From contig DATNFO010000005.1 in the NCBI GenBank assembly GCA_035606355.1, positions 1-64,000 on the forward strand: 64,000 bases of DNA, read 5' to 3'. The notes under the pieces were generated by a model. It saw only the letters and a program-made list of their open reading frames with translations, was not told the origin of the DNA and searched no databases. Source of the stretch: Sulfopaludibacter sp035606355. GTDB taxonomy: Bacteria > Acidobacteriota > Terriglobia > Bryobacterales > Bryobacteraceae. Shown here one piece after another: positions 14,583 to 23,045 of this stretch; the first letter of the stretch is position 1, and every line of letters starts with the position of its first letter. The translations under genes and the position numbers were made by a program.

Positions 14583-17500
14583 TGTCAGTCTTGGTATCCG
14601 ACGCACGCAACGCAGCCTACACTGGAAGCCTTGGGACAACGAATGGTCTGGTTAAGGCCGACACGTTCAACCTCATGGCGCAAGGTACATCTCTCGCTCT
14701 GTCCAGTACACAGACCATCGCCTTCACACCGACGACGGGCTATAACAACAACGGCGTGATTCTATGTTTGGTGGGTACGGCAACGTTTGACCGTTCCATT
14801 ACGGCTTCATTGCAACAGTTCGTTTCTGGTGCATGGACTACGGTAGCTTCCCAAACGCTCACAGCGGCCACGATCTGCAACGGCATCACGAACAAGCAGG
14901 GTAACTGGATTGTGCCGTTCAAGTGGACTGGAGTTGCGGTAACGGCGGCGGCAAGCACGTGGCGCTACAGCGTAGTACAGAGCGGTGGCACGACGGGCAC
15001 CTTCAACCTTGCTACATCAGACGGCATTAACGGCTTCTACGTTGCGTTATCGGACACGCAAGCGACCTTCACCAGCAATCAGGATCAGGTCATCTTCATG
15101 GATGCCGTCAACATTGATGGCAATTACATCCTGAAGCGCAACAGTTCGACGGTTCAGATTTGCGGAATCGTTTGCAAATCTTCGAGCGCACCGACGTACA
15201 GCAACGATGTTGGTAACCTGACGTGGTTTTCCCCGGCTGCGTCTTACGAGCTTGGAATCGACGGTGGCTTGGTGTTGTCAGCGCACGGTGCTCTTCGCAT
15301 TGGAAAGTCCACATCTGTCATTCCGGTAGCGCAGAAAGCGGTTCTCAATTTCAACTATCTGTCTTCCGGTACTCTAAAGTCCGGGTTGTATGGAGTCATA
15401 TTGGGTGGCGGCGGTGCGGATTCCAAGCCGTCCATTTTCTGTTTCGGCACAACAGTTACGAATCAGTACGCCACGCTCAGTGCGGACGCAGCTTCGGGAG
15501 CAACGACCGCAACAACCACGTCTAACCTCTCTTCGTGGCCGACAAGCGCTCAACTTGGGCCGTCTGGTGTGACAATTACGATTGCGTCACCGGGTGTCGC
15601 AACCACGCCGACCCCGCACTGCCTACAATCTGGCGATCAGATCATCTTCACCACGACGGGCGCACTCCCGACCGGGATCACGGCGGGAACGATCTATTAC
15701 GTCAGTGCCACAGGCTTGACGCAGACACAATTCCAATTCTCAGCAACTAGTGGCGGCGCATCCGTAATCACGACTGGCTCACAGTCAGGCACACACACTC
15801 TGAGCACGGCCACAAGGGTCTACTTGGGCAAGCAGAACGTACAGGGCCAAGGCTCGACGGCGTACAACGCTTTGAGGACGGCTGTGTTCGCAAGCGGCAC
15901 AACGACACTGACATTCAACGAAGCGATTGCGACGAACACTCGCAAAGGGCCGATCAACGGCGCTCCCGGTGGCGTCATCATTAACATCGACGGATACAGC
16001 ATCGTCATGAAGGGCGGTAGCACAGGTGGAGTGAACCTGATTCAGATCGAAGGCGTGTCGAATCTGTATTTCCAAGGGGTTCAGTTTCAGGAAGTACAAT
16101 TTTCAACACAAAGCTTTGGAAGCGGCCTTCTTGGTTCGGACGACACAGCCAACCTCACTCAATGGACGTGGAATAATTGCCTGTTCATTCAACGTGTCAC
16201 TCCAACGTTCTTTACCTACAGTTGCTTTGCCAACCTCGCCTCTAATCTGAACCCGTTCGGTACGTTGGTGCAGAACACAGCTTTCATCAACGCACCACTC
16301 GGCAGCATTGTTCCGCTTGGCGGCGTTGCACCAACAGGGTTGAACGTTACTACGTGTTGGGTGTTGAATGGGGCCGGTAACGACAATGGCCTCATCACCC
16401 TTAATACGTCTGCTGTGTTTACAAGCGTAGTCGTGGAAAATACTTTAGACGAAATCGTGGTACCCGCTTATAACGCTACCGTTCAGAACTGCCGTTTTTG
16501 GGGATGCAGTCAGAGCTTTGATGGTTTGTTTAACCTCGGCACAGCGCTGGCGGCGGCATCAGGACTCACGTTCCAAAACAACACGTACAACAATTGCACC
16601 ATTCCCATTGAGTTTAATGCTGCTTATGCGACCTTTAAGAACGAATCCTTTGGCAACGAAGTGGCAAACACGGTAGACATGCGGTCGAACCGAACCTCGA
16701 ACCTTGGTGCGCCGAACATTGTAATCGACACGCCGTTGACCGCCGTTAACATCCCCAATAACGTCTTTAGCGGAAGTACAGCCACGAATCCAAGCGGGTC
16801 GTACATCCGTATTCTCAACGAAGCAAACGTAGTAAACAGCAATCGAAGTTTCTATCCGAACGGCTATTACACCACACCGGATAAAGCCAGCTTGTTGGGC
16901 AAGACATTCTTGAATGGCGTGACATCTACGTTCAATACGCTGTCGACCACGTTCTACAATTACACTCGGTCGGTAAGTGGCTTCACCTTGGGCGCACAAG
17001 TAACCGCTCAGATTGCCAACGCCGCATATTATACGGGTGGAAGCGGCGTTGTGATGCCCAAATTGGATGTGTATGCGGATGGAGCGACGAACCCGGTTGC
17101 GACGGTGAGCGCCAGTAGCGGCACGTCATCGCAGACGTTGAGCACGAGCTATGTGTTCACAACCAACAATAACAATCTAAACGTCGTGTTGTCGCAGAAG
17201 CCAACCTCTACTTGCACCGAAGCGAATAGTGGCGTCACGTGGAGTAATTTGATCTTCAATGTGCGGCAATATGGTTACCAGTATCAGACGTACACGACCA
17301 CAGTGTTCCAATCAACTGATACGATACAGCAAGCATTAAACACACCCGTTACGAACTCGTTCCTTACCGATGCTGTGCTTGGACCGATCAGCAGTGCGAC
17401 GGCGCAGAGCTATGGTTCCAGCCTATCGTATGACGGCACGACTATCACCCAAACAGGAAACCTGCCCGTTACGCAGGTGTACGCCTACTTTCAGTGGTGG

Positions 17501-18373
17501 GCCGCACAAACAGCCAACGTCAACACCGCCGTGCCGTTCACTACGATTGACGGCAACAACTTCACCTGTTCTGCGAACTATGTATTGAGTAATGCCACTC
17601 TCACTGGCAACGGAGCGCAGAAGCTCATCACCCTTGGCAGCTTCGTGTTCACCAACAGCAACGGGCAGTTGCAGAACGTCACCGTATCCGATGCGAACGG
17701 AACCCACATTACCATCGCTCTCTCTGGTCTTGTCAGCGGGTCCACGGTCGAACTGTACGACACCGCCACGAGCACTGAGTTGTACAACGCCGTCGTGAAC
17801 AGCACGACGCTCAACTACTATGCGCTGTACACCGGCAGCGCCGATACGATCCGCATCCGGGTACGCAAGGCGGATTATCTGCCATTTGAGACTTCGACCG
17901 TGTTGAGCGCATCTAGCGTCAACATCGTCGTCAGTCAGTCAGCAAACCCAATTTACGCCCAAACGGGTATAGACGGCTCGACAGTGACGGAGTTCAGCTT
18001 CAGCGGTTCCCAAGTGAAGATCTTCGTGACGGGTACGAGCACGACGGTTCAGCGGCTCATTGCATGGTACCTGTGGACGATCTCAACCACAGCATATATC
18101 GGGTTACAGCCAAGCGACATTACCTTGCCGTCTTCAACATGGGCACAGTTCATCGGCGGTATGACCATCAAGAATCAGAATTCAACGCCGGTTGTGGTGA
18201 GTGGCGGCAACATTACAGACGGCAGCAATTCGGCAACAGCGGTGATTGACACGTCCGGTGGTCCGATCTTCATCGTGTCGGCATCACCAGCGGCGAATGC
18301 GACCGACATGGCGTCATCGGTGTGGGCATCAACCCCGGCGCTCACGGTGAACAAGTACCTTGCTCTCAAGTAG
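14582..18373 (+). CDS. Very large fibre / adhesin-type virion protein (1263 residues)
   Basis: The protein is Thr/Ser/Asn/Gly-rich with few charged residues and no signal peptide, as expected for a receptor-binding or host-attachment protein. Residues around 450-760 look like a right-handed parallel beta-helix with Asn-rich turns (for example LIQIEGVSNLYFQGVQFQEV and ASGLTFQNNTYNNCTIPIEF). Later segments resemble Ig-like or carboxypeptidase-regulatory sandwiches (GSTVELYDTATSTEL, TIRIRVRKADYLPFE). Unusually, it lies between portal and capsid genes instead of at the tail end. The start overlaps the previous stop. Confidence 0.72.
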   Translation: MSVLVSDARNAAYTGSLGTTNGLVKADTFNLMAQGTSLALSSTQTIAFTPTTGYNNNGVILCLVGTATFDRSITASLQQFVSGAWTTVASQTLTAATICNGITNKQGNWIVPFKWTGVAVTAAASTWRYSVVQSGGTTGTFNLATSDGINGFYVALSDTQATFTSNQDQVIFMDAVNIDGNYILKRNSSTVQICGIVCKSSSAPTYSNDVGNLTWFSPAASYELGIDGGLVLSAHGALRIGKSTSVIPVAQKAVLNFNYLSSGTLKSGLYGVILGGGGADSKPSIFCFGTTVTNQYATLSADAASGATTATTTSNLSSWPTSAQLGPSGVTITIASPGVATTPTPHCLQSGDQIIFTTTGALPTGITAGTIYYVSATGLTQTQFQFSATSGGASVITTGSQSGTHTLSTATRVYLGKQNVQGQGSTAYNALRTAVFASGTTTLTFNEAIATNTRKGPINGAPGGVIINIDGYSIVMKGGSTGGVNLIQIEGVSNLYFQGVQFQEVQFSTQSFGSGLLGSDDTANLTQWTWNNCLFIQRVTPTFFTYSCFANLASNLNPFGTLVQNTAFINAPLGSIVPLGGVAPTGLNVTTCWVLNGAGNDNGLITLNTSAVFTSVVVENTLDEIVVPAYNATVQNCRFWGCSQSFDGLFNLGTALAAASGLTFQNNTYNNCTIPIEFNAAYATFKNESFGNEVANTVDMRSNRTSNLGAPNIVIDTPLTAVNIPNNVFSGSTATNPSGSYIRILNEANVVNSNRSFYPNGYYTTPDKASLLGKTFLNGVTSTFNTLSTTFYNYTRSVSGFTLGAQVTAQIANAAYYTGGSGVVMPKLDVYADGATNPVATVSASSGTSSQTLSTSYVFTTNNNNLNVVLSQKPTSTCTEANSGVTWSNLIFNVRQYGYQYQTYTTTVFQSTDTIQQALNTPVTNSFLTDAVLGPISSATAQSYGSSLSYDGTTITQTGNLPVTQVYAYFQWWAAQTANVNTAVPFTTIDGNNFTCSANYVLSNATLTGNGAQKLITLGSFVFTNSNGQLQNVTVSDANGTHITIALSGLVSGSTVELYDTATSTELYNAVVNSTTLNYYALYTGSADTIRIRVRKADYLPFETSTVLSASSVNIVVSQSANPIYAQTGIDGSTVTEFSFSGSQVKIFVTGTSTTVQRLIAWYLWTISTTAYIGLQPSDITLPSSTWAQFIGGMTIKNQNSTPVVVSGGNITDGSNSATAVIDTSGGPIFIVSASPAANATDMASSVWASTPALTVNKYLALK

Positions 18374-18383
18374 GAGGTGATCC

Positions 18384-18785
18384 GTGTCGCTACTACTTCT
18401 CTTTAACCAAACGTTCAAGCGCCCTACTGCATCGGAGAACGTGTCAGTTTCGCCATTTGAAACGGTAACGGGTGTGCTGGTGCAGTTCATGGGTACGGAT
18501 ACGTTCGTGATGACGGTGTCGGAAGTGGTGGCCGCTCTTCGGGCGGCACTCGGCTCAAGCGATTCGTACACTGCAACCGATATCCAACGGATTGCGGTGA
18601 TCGTATGGTTTTTGAGCAACGATCCGGCGCTTCGCTTATACGTTCAACGACAGTCACGAAGGCTGGCGGTGGAAGCGGCTGATAGGGCCGTGAACATCGA
18701 AGCGTCGTCCAGAACCGTTGATGTACTCGTAGATCGAAGAGCCGTGCTGAAAACGTTCGACCTCAGAACAGTTATGCCGCAATAA
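18384..18785 (+). CDS. Phage virion-associated protein, unknown
   Basis: A 133-residue protein from GTG 18384, preceded by an excellent Shine-Dalgarno, AGGAGGTGAT at 18372-18381. This is one of few strong ribosome sites in the structural block. It begins MSLLLLFNQTFKRPTASENV and has helical segments LRLYVQRQSRRLAVEAADRA and a C-terminal region that resembles small fibre-linked proteins of other phages. Position before the fibre-tail adaptor supports a structural role. Confidence 0.6.
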   Translation: MSLLLLFNQTFKRPTASENVSVSPFETVTGVLVQFMGTDTFVMTVSEVVAALRAALGSSDSYTATDIQRIAVIVWFLSNDPALRLYVQRQSRRLAVEAADRAVNIEASSRTVDVLVDRRAVLKTFDLRTVMPQ

Positions 18786-18788
18786 ATA
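18781..18788 (+). promoter_or_regulatory. Late-promoter-like motif before the fibre-tail adaptor gene
   Basis: AATAAATA, 6 bp before GTG 18795. It overlaps the TAA stop of the preceding gene, so part of the match is constrained by coding. Confidence 0.4.
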
Positions 18789-18794
18789 GCTTGC

Positions 18795-19082
18795 GTGCAG
18801 CCACTAACCAAGTTCATCAAAGATCCAAGCGCCACTCTCGATTACACCCTCGATTGGTCCGCATGGCTCAAGGGAGCCGCTTCCTCGGACACGATTTCTA
18901 GCGTGGTGTGGACCGCCCAAGCGGGCATCAACATCGAAAACCAGAGCAACACTACGACCACAACAACGGTATGGCTGAGTGGCGGCGCTCTCGGCAAAAC
19001 CTACCGGGTTGAATGCCTCATTACGACTCAAGGCGGGCGCACAGAAGCGCAGAGCTTTGAAGTCTTTATTCAATCGAAGTAG
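18795..19082 (+). CDS. Phage fibre-tail adaptor-like protein
   Basis: A 95-residue protein: IKDPSATLDYTLDWSAWL, SSVVWTAQAGINIENQ, TTTTTVWLSGGALGKTYRVEC, TTQGGRTEAQSFEVFI. It is a compact Ig-like beta sandwich of the family often annotated as phage fibre-tail adaptor. It completes the fibre cassette between portal and scaffold. The start is GTG 18795, directly behind a promoter-like motif. Confidence 0.72.
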   Translation: MQPLTKFIKDPSATLDYTLDWSAWLKGAASSDTISSVVWTAQAGINIENQSNTTTTTTVWLSGGALGKTYRVECLITTQGGRTEAQSFEVFIQSK

Positions 19083-19090
19083 CCCTACCG

Positions 19091-19097
19091 CTAAATA
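19091..19097 (+). promoter_or_regulatory. Late-promoter-like motif before scaffold gene
   Basis: CTAAATA, 84 bp before ATG 19182. It shares ACCGCTAAATA with 12152 and CTAAATACTT with the copy at 19794. The leader 19098-19181 has no obvious gene. Confidence 0.5.
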
Positions 19098-19181
19098 CTT
19101 ATTGCAGTTTGCGGCGGCATCGGAACGCCCTAAACACCGAAGCAAAAGACGGCCATCGCACCTTTAAGGCGAAGAGACTAC

Positions 19182-19793
19182 ATGTCAGACACAGTTACTA
19201 ACGACAGCATCCAAGCTACAACGATCACAGCAGAGCAAGTGCAGCAAATGATTAACACCGCTCTCGCTGGACATGCCACGAAGTACGAGCGGCAGTTGAA
19301 CAAATTGCACGACTCGTTTTCGGAACAACTGAAAGCACCCACGAAGCCGGTGGAACCCGCCATTCAAGCGGAAGGCGGCAACGCCATCGACCCAAAGGTG
19401 GCATCGCTTGAACGATCACTTGCCGAATTGACCAAGGCTCACAAGGCTGCGGAAGAGAAGGCGGTCAAGGCGGAACAGGCAAAGATTTTATCCGACGCTT
19501 TGTCAACGTACACGTTCGCCAGCGACAAGGCACGTGAAGTTGCGCTCAAGACCTTTGAATCCCAGATGCAGCGGTCGAAGGACGGCGAGTACTTCATTGC
19601 CGATCAGACCGTCAAGGATGCAGTAGCTCAACAGATGAAGGAACTTCCGGGTCTGTTAGCGCCAAAGGCCGTGGGTAGTAGCGGCGCTGTCGGTACAGCT
19701 AATAACGTCTCTATCGGACTTGACAAACTAATCAAGCCGCAGATGACACCTGAAGAGATTCAGCAAGCCTACGCCATTTTGAGGCAGCGGTAA
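19182..19793 (+). CDS. Capsid scaffold protein
   Basis: A 203-residue, strongly helical and charged protein immediately before the major capsid gene. A long coiled-coil region (about 55-120: RSLAELTKAHKAAEEKAVKA and EQAKILSDALSTY) is flanked by low-complexity segments. The C-terminal helix MTPEEIQQAYAILRQR would be the coat-binding part. These traits and the position are typical of phage scaffolds that guide procapsid assembly and are lost on maturation. No protease motif is present, so a separate prohead protease was not identified. Confidence 0.72.
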   Translation: MSDTVTNDSIQATTITAEQVQQMINTALAGHATKYERQLNKLHDSFSEQLKAPTKPVEPAIQAEGGNAIDPKVASLERSLAELTKAHKAAEEKAVKAEQAKILSDALSTYTFASDKAREVALKTFESQMQRSKDGEYFIADQTVKDAVAQQMKELPGLLAPKAVGSSGAVGTANNVSIGLDKLIKPQMTPEEIQQAYAILRQR

Positions 19794-19800
19794 CTAAATA
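19794..19800 (+). promoter_or_regulatory. Late-promoter-like motif before the major capsid gene
   Basis: CTAAATA directly after the scaffold stop codon, 56 bp before ATG 19857. A Shine-Dalgarno-like AAAGGTGGTGATT lies at 19813-19825, some distance upstream of the ATG. Confidence 0.5.
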
Positions 19801-19856
19801 CTTCAGCAAAAAGAAAGGTGGTGATTCCACTCGAAAAGAATCAGGACGACTAATCA

Positions 19857-20765
19857 ATGGCTTTTATTGTTGATGCCAATCTAGCGTCTCAACTTGTGAC
19901 GCTGTATGCGGCACAGGCCGTAGACGCACTTCAACCGGCTCTGGTGATGGGCAACCTCATCAACCGGGCTTATGATAACAATCCCGGCTCAGTGGGCAAC
20001 ACAGTGAATGTCCCCGTTCCTGTGGCTCCCGGTGGGTTCACTTCCGCCAATCTTGCCGAAGGCTCGACGGTCTCATTCCAAGCGCCGAACATCTCGACCG
20101 CTCAGTTGGTCGTAAACAAGCACAGAACGGCGGCTATCACCATTCCTGACATGACGCAGGCGTTCACTAATTTGGACATCTTTGGGACGTACATCAAGCC
20201 GCTCGTTATCCAACTTGCAAGCGATATCGAAGCCGACATTTTTGCATTGTATTCCGGGCTTACAGCGAACACGGCGGTAGGCGTTTCTGCAACCACTCTA
20301 ACGGATGCGGTAATCGACTCGGCGGAAACATCGCTCTTTGCGGCTTATGTCCCACCGACCGCCGAGAAGTTCCTTGTCGTATCACCGACTGCCTACAGTG
20401 GTCTTCGTCAGATTGGTTCCTACGTCAACACGTATCAGTACGGTCCTCAAGCTGAAGCGTTGCGGACTGGTGAACTTGGCAGCATCAAGGGATTCAAGGT
20501 ATTTCGGTCCCAGTTGGTTCCGAAACCGGCGACGACCACGTTCAATATCGCTTTTGCGAAGGATGCCTTTGCGATGGTCACGAGAAACCTCGGTACCGTG
20601 CCACAGGGAATGGGCGCTGTGTCGGCTCCGATCTCGCTTGGAGATTTCGGAATGCGTCTGACACTCAGCTACAACCCGCAGACCGTGGCAGTGCAGGCCG
20701 TTGTTGACTGCCTCTACGGTGTCTCCGTTCTGCGTAACCAGTTCGGAATTCAGGTTCTCAGCTAA
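19857..20765 (+). CDS. Major capsid protein (P22 coat-like, HK97 fold)
   Basis: A 302-residue coat protein. It begins MAFIVDANLASQLVTLYAAQ and has the features of the P22 gp5-like family: VGNTVNVPVPVAPGGF, NKHRTAAITIPDMTQAF, an A-domain segment KFLVVSPTAYSGLRQI and a C-terminal run LSYNPQTVAVQAVVDCLYGV. It is flanked by scaffold and connector genes. A promoter-like motif upstream and a strong terminator downstream fit a gene that needs very high expression. It is shorter than P22 gp5 (about 430), so the insertion domain is absent. Confidence 0.85.
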   Translation: MAFIVDANLASQLVTLYAAQAVDALQPALVMGNLINRAYDNNPGSVGNTVNVPVPVAPGGFTSANLAEGSTVSFQAPNISTAQLVVNKHRTAAITIPDMTQAFTNLDIFGTYIKPLVIQLASDIEADIFALYSGLTANTAVGVSATTLTDAVIDSAETSLFAAYVPPTAEKFLVVSPTAYSGLRQIGSYVNTYQYGPQAEALRTGELGSIKGFKVFRSQLVPKPATTTFNIAFAKDAFAMVTRNLGTVPQGMGAVSAPISLGDFGMRLTLSYNPQTVAVQAVVDCLYGVSVLRNQFGIQVLS

Positions 20766-20783
20766 CCAACATTGCAGCGGATT

Positions 20784-20818
20784 AAGGCAACGGCTAGATG
20801 TCGTTGCCTTTCTGTTTT
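20784..20818 (+). terminator. Terminator after the major capsid gene
   Basis: AAGGCAACG (20784-20792) pairs with CGTTGCCTT (20802-20810), loop 9 nt, followed by TCTGTTTT. Confidence 0.8.
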
Positions 20819-20822
20819 GAAT

Positions 20823-21158
20823 ATGAAAATCCTACAAAACCTCGAAGACTATTGGATGCGAGTACACGAACTCGCAAAGACGCTTCCGCCCGTGGTCTAC
20901 ATCACGTCAGTTGAAGTGCCGCAATATCCGCACCACCGGGCCGGTGTCGTTGTTGAACACGTGCCCTTCTATGCCGCACAAGACATCCTAGACGGTACCC
21001 ACAGGCTCTCTACCGAAGAGGAAGTCGCACAATACAAGGCCGGTATGGAAGCGGCTCGTGAGCGTGCGAAACAGCAAGTCATTGACGCCAAGGGCATCCA
21101 CATCCACAACGTTGTGGCCGGATCGGACCTGAAGGTAGAAGCGAAGAAGGGCAAATAA
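20823..21158 (+). CDS. Phage head protein, unknown
   Basis: A 111-residue protein from ATG 20823; the frame is open upstream but that part runs through the terminator. It begins MKILQNLEDYWMRVHELAKT, then contains YITSVEVPQYPHHRAGVVVEH and a helical, charged C-terminus ending KVEAKKGK. It lies between coat and connector genes. Tailed phages often have a small, Lys-rich protein here, but I do not recognise this one. Its stop is adjacent to the GTG start of the next gene. Confidence 0.6.
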   Translation: MKILQNLEDYWMRVHELAKTLPPVVYITSVEVPQYPHHRAGVVVEHVPFYAAQDILDGTHRLSTEEEVAQYKAGMEAARERAKQQVIDAKGIHIHNVVAGSDLKVEAKKGK

Positions 21159-22049
21159 GTGTTTCTGACGGATCGGGACTGCATCAGCATTGATGACATC
21201 ACGGCGGTTGACCCCGAAGTGGCGAGTATCGCCGCTACTGAGTCGATACCGACTGAGGGCGATTCCAGCTTTGTTCACCTTGCGGTGGTCGAAGCGGGCA
21301 ACCGCATCCTCGGATTGATGCAGAACTTCTCGTATCCGCACTACACTTCGAGCGGAACACAGCCGTCACCCGGCCTGTTTTTTCCGGCCTACGACGCAAC
21401 GCCTACGGTTCGGATCAGGTTGGGACAGATCGTCACGGATAGCGACACGAGCACCTTCCAAAGTCCGTTAAAGCAATGGATCACTTACGTCGCTCTCAAG
21501 AATTTTTACCGGCTTGTATCAAATCGTCTACTGGAAGATCGTTACGAGAAGAAGCGGCGTGACTACGAATGCGCCATTGACGACACGTATTGGCCCGCTC
21601 TGAAGGCGTGTGGACTGCCGATGTGCTACAACCCGATTCCGTGTCCCGGCGCTCTCTATGAGGTGGGGCAGGGAATCTGGAGCGCATCGAACCTTGCCGC
21701 TGTTCCCGGTTCGGGCGTCGGCAACACGTTCGATGTCGCTATCACGTGGGCCGGGGCACAGGGCGAATCGGCACCGTCCCAGACCCAGACGATCACTATA
21801 CCCGCAGGGCATGTTCTAGAGGTTACGATCAGTTCGCTCGTAGTTCCGACCGTCGCAGGAACGTCAATGGCGTCGTGGAACATCTATGCGGGCATCACCG
21901 GATCTACGCTTTTCAGTCAGGCAACCGTTCCTGTGGCGACGAAAACGTTCACGTTAGCTGGCGATCCGCTCCTTTCGGGGACTATCGCCGGAACTGGACA
22001 GCCCAAGGACACCAGTCTCACCTTTATCAATCTGTTCAGTCGAGCGTAG
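21159..22049 (+). CDS. Head-tail connector-type protein
   Basis: A 296-residue protein starting at GTG 21159 right after the previous stop. The N-terminal 150 residues include FVHLAVVEAGNRILGLMQNF, ITYVALKNFYRLVSNRLLED and a helical layout like gp6-type connector adaptors. The C-terminal half is beta-rich (AAVPGSGVGNTFDVAITWAG, VLEVTISSLVVPTVAG) and may be a decoration domain. The position between capsid and tail genes supports the role. The fused C-terminal domain is longer than in typical adaptors. Confidence 0.62.
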   Translation: MFLTDRDCISIDDITAVDPEVASIAATESIPTEGDSSFVHLAVVEAGNRILGLMQNFSYPHYTSSGTQPSPGLFFPAYDATPTVRIRLGQIVTDSDTSTFQSPLKQWITYVALKNFYRLVSNRLLEDRYEKKRRDYECAIDDTYWPALKACGLPMCYNPIPCPGALYEVGQGIWSASNLAAVPGSGVGNTFDVAITWAGAQGESAPSQTQTITIPAGHVLEVTISSLVVPTVAGTSMASWNIYAGITGSTLFSQATVPVATKTFTLAGDPLLSGTIAGTGQPKDTSLTFINLFSRA

Positions 22050-22051
22050 CG

Positions 22052-22474
22052 ATGTCCAACCTTGTCGATTTGGCGAAATGGCTCAACGAACTCCCGGTGC
22101 AACTGGAGCCGCAACGGTCGGAATTGTACCACGCTGCGACGGGGCAGCAAGAGCGAATTTTGGCCCGTACAGTTTCCGGCATCAGCGTAGACCTTCAACC
22201 GTTCGCTCCCTACTCGCCCGCAACCGGAAAGAACCCACCCGTGAACTTGACGGAGAGCGGGGACATGCTGGCGTCGATGACGGTTATAGCCGACAACGAT
22301 GAGGCGCACGTTCTCTTTGCCGACGAGGAGCAAGCACAAATCGCCCGATATCACAACGAAGGCACAGACCGCCTACCGCAGCGGTTCTTCTTCGGCGTAA
22401 GCCTTCAGGACAGAGAAGACATCATTGCGGACATTCGAGCGGGCCTGTTTCGGAGAGTGAATGATCTCGGTTAG
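22052..22474 (+). CDS. Phage virion morphogenesis / tail completion protein (gpG/HK97 gp10-like)
   Basis: A 140-residue protein starting at ATG 22052, two bases after the previous stop. It begins MSNLVDLAKWLNELPVQLEP and contains FAPYSPATGKNPPVNLTESGDML, then YHNEGTDRLPQRFFFGVSLQD, the latter like the 'PARPFLGLS' signature of Mu-type morphogenesis proteins. An upstream extension of the frame is out-of-phase with conserved coding of the connector and was discarded. It overlaps the next gene by 14 bp. Confidence 0.75.
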   Translation: MSNLVDLAKWLNELPVQLEPQRSELYHAATGQQERILARTVSGISVDLQPFAPYSPATGKNPPVNLTESGDMLASMTVIADNDEAHVLFADEEQAQIARYHNEGTDRLPQRFFFGVSLQDREDIIADIRAGLFRRVNDLG

Positions 22475-22985
22475 CAAACACGTTCGTGATACGGTAATGG
22501 CGCTCATGGCCGATGAGACCGTTGGATTCAACCCGACGTTGCAGGCCATCACGACCGGCATTCAGCTTCCGACGTTCACGCTTGACTTCAGTGCCACGAG
22601 CAAGAACGTCTTGCAGGGCTGGTATGCCGCCAAGGATCTTATTGCTACGACCACCACGAAATTCCCGTTGATGTGCGTCTACACGATCAAGAGCCAAAAC
22701 CAAAACACGGCGAAGTTCGCAACCTTTTCAGGTTCGGTGATGTTCGGTCTCGACACGTACTTGAGCTTTCCGCCTTCGCAAGCACGTAACAATACGGACG
22801 ACTTGGTGGATGCAGTGGAGGGAACCTTGTACACAGTCTTCAACTCGCCAAGCAATTATGGTTATTACGGCGATGTACAGTACAACGGAGACCTAACGAT
22901 TCAACGTGGACCGATTGCCAAAGGCGCTCAGAATTGGTTGCAGTTGATATCGTCACGCCTCACGTTCGATCTGATTGCAGCCTAA
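22461..22985 (+). CDS. Tail terminator-like protein, unknown
   Basis: A 174-residue protein overlapping the preceding gene. It begins MISVSKHVRDTVMALMADET and has alternating strands (TFTLDFSATSKNVLQGWY, FSGSVMFGLDTYLSF) with a helix LVDAVEGTLYTVF. The location between head-completion and tail-tube genes is that of tail terminators that cap the tail tube. The sequence resemblance is weak, so the assignment rests mainly on synteny. Confidence 0.55.
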   Translation: MISVSKHVRDTVMALMADETVGFNPTLQAITTGIQLPTFTLDFSATSKNVLQGWYAAKDLIATTTTKFPLMCVYTIKSQNQNTAKFATFSGSVMFGLDTYLSFPPSQARNNTDDLVDAVEGTLYTVFNSPSNYGYYGDVQYNGDLTIQRGPIAKGAQNWLQLISSRLTFDLIAA

Positions 22986-22992
22986 CCCAAAC

Positions 22993-23000
22993 GATAAATA
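22993..23000 (+). promoter_or_regulatory. Late-promoter-like motif before the tail tube gene
   Basis: GATAAATA, 45 bp before ATG 23046. It shares the 15-mer CGATAAATACCTCTG with the copy at 24971. Confidence 0.55.
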
Positions 23001-23045
23001 CCTCTGATTTGAAATTCCTGTCGTTGATCGGCAGATGAGGTATTC

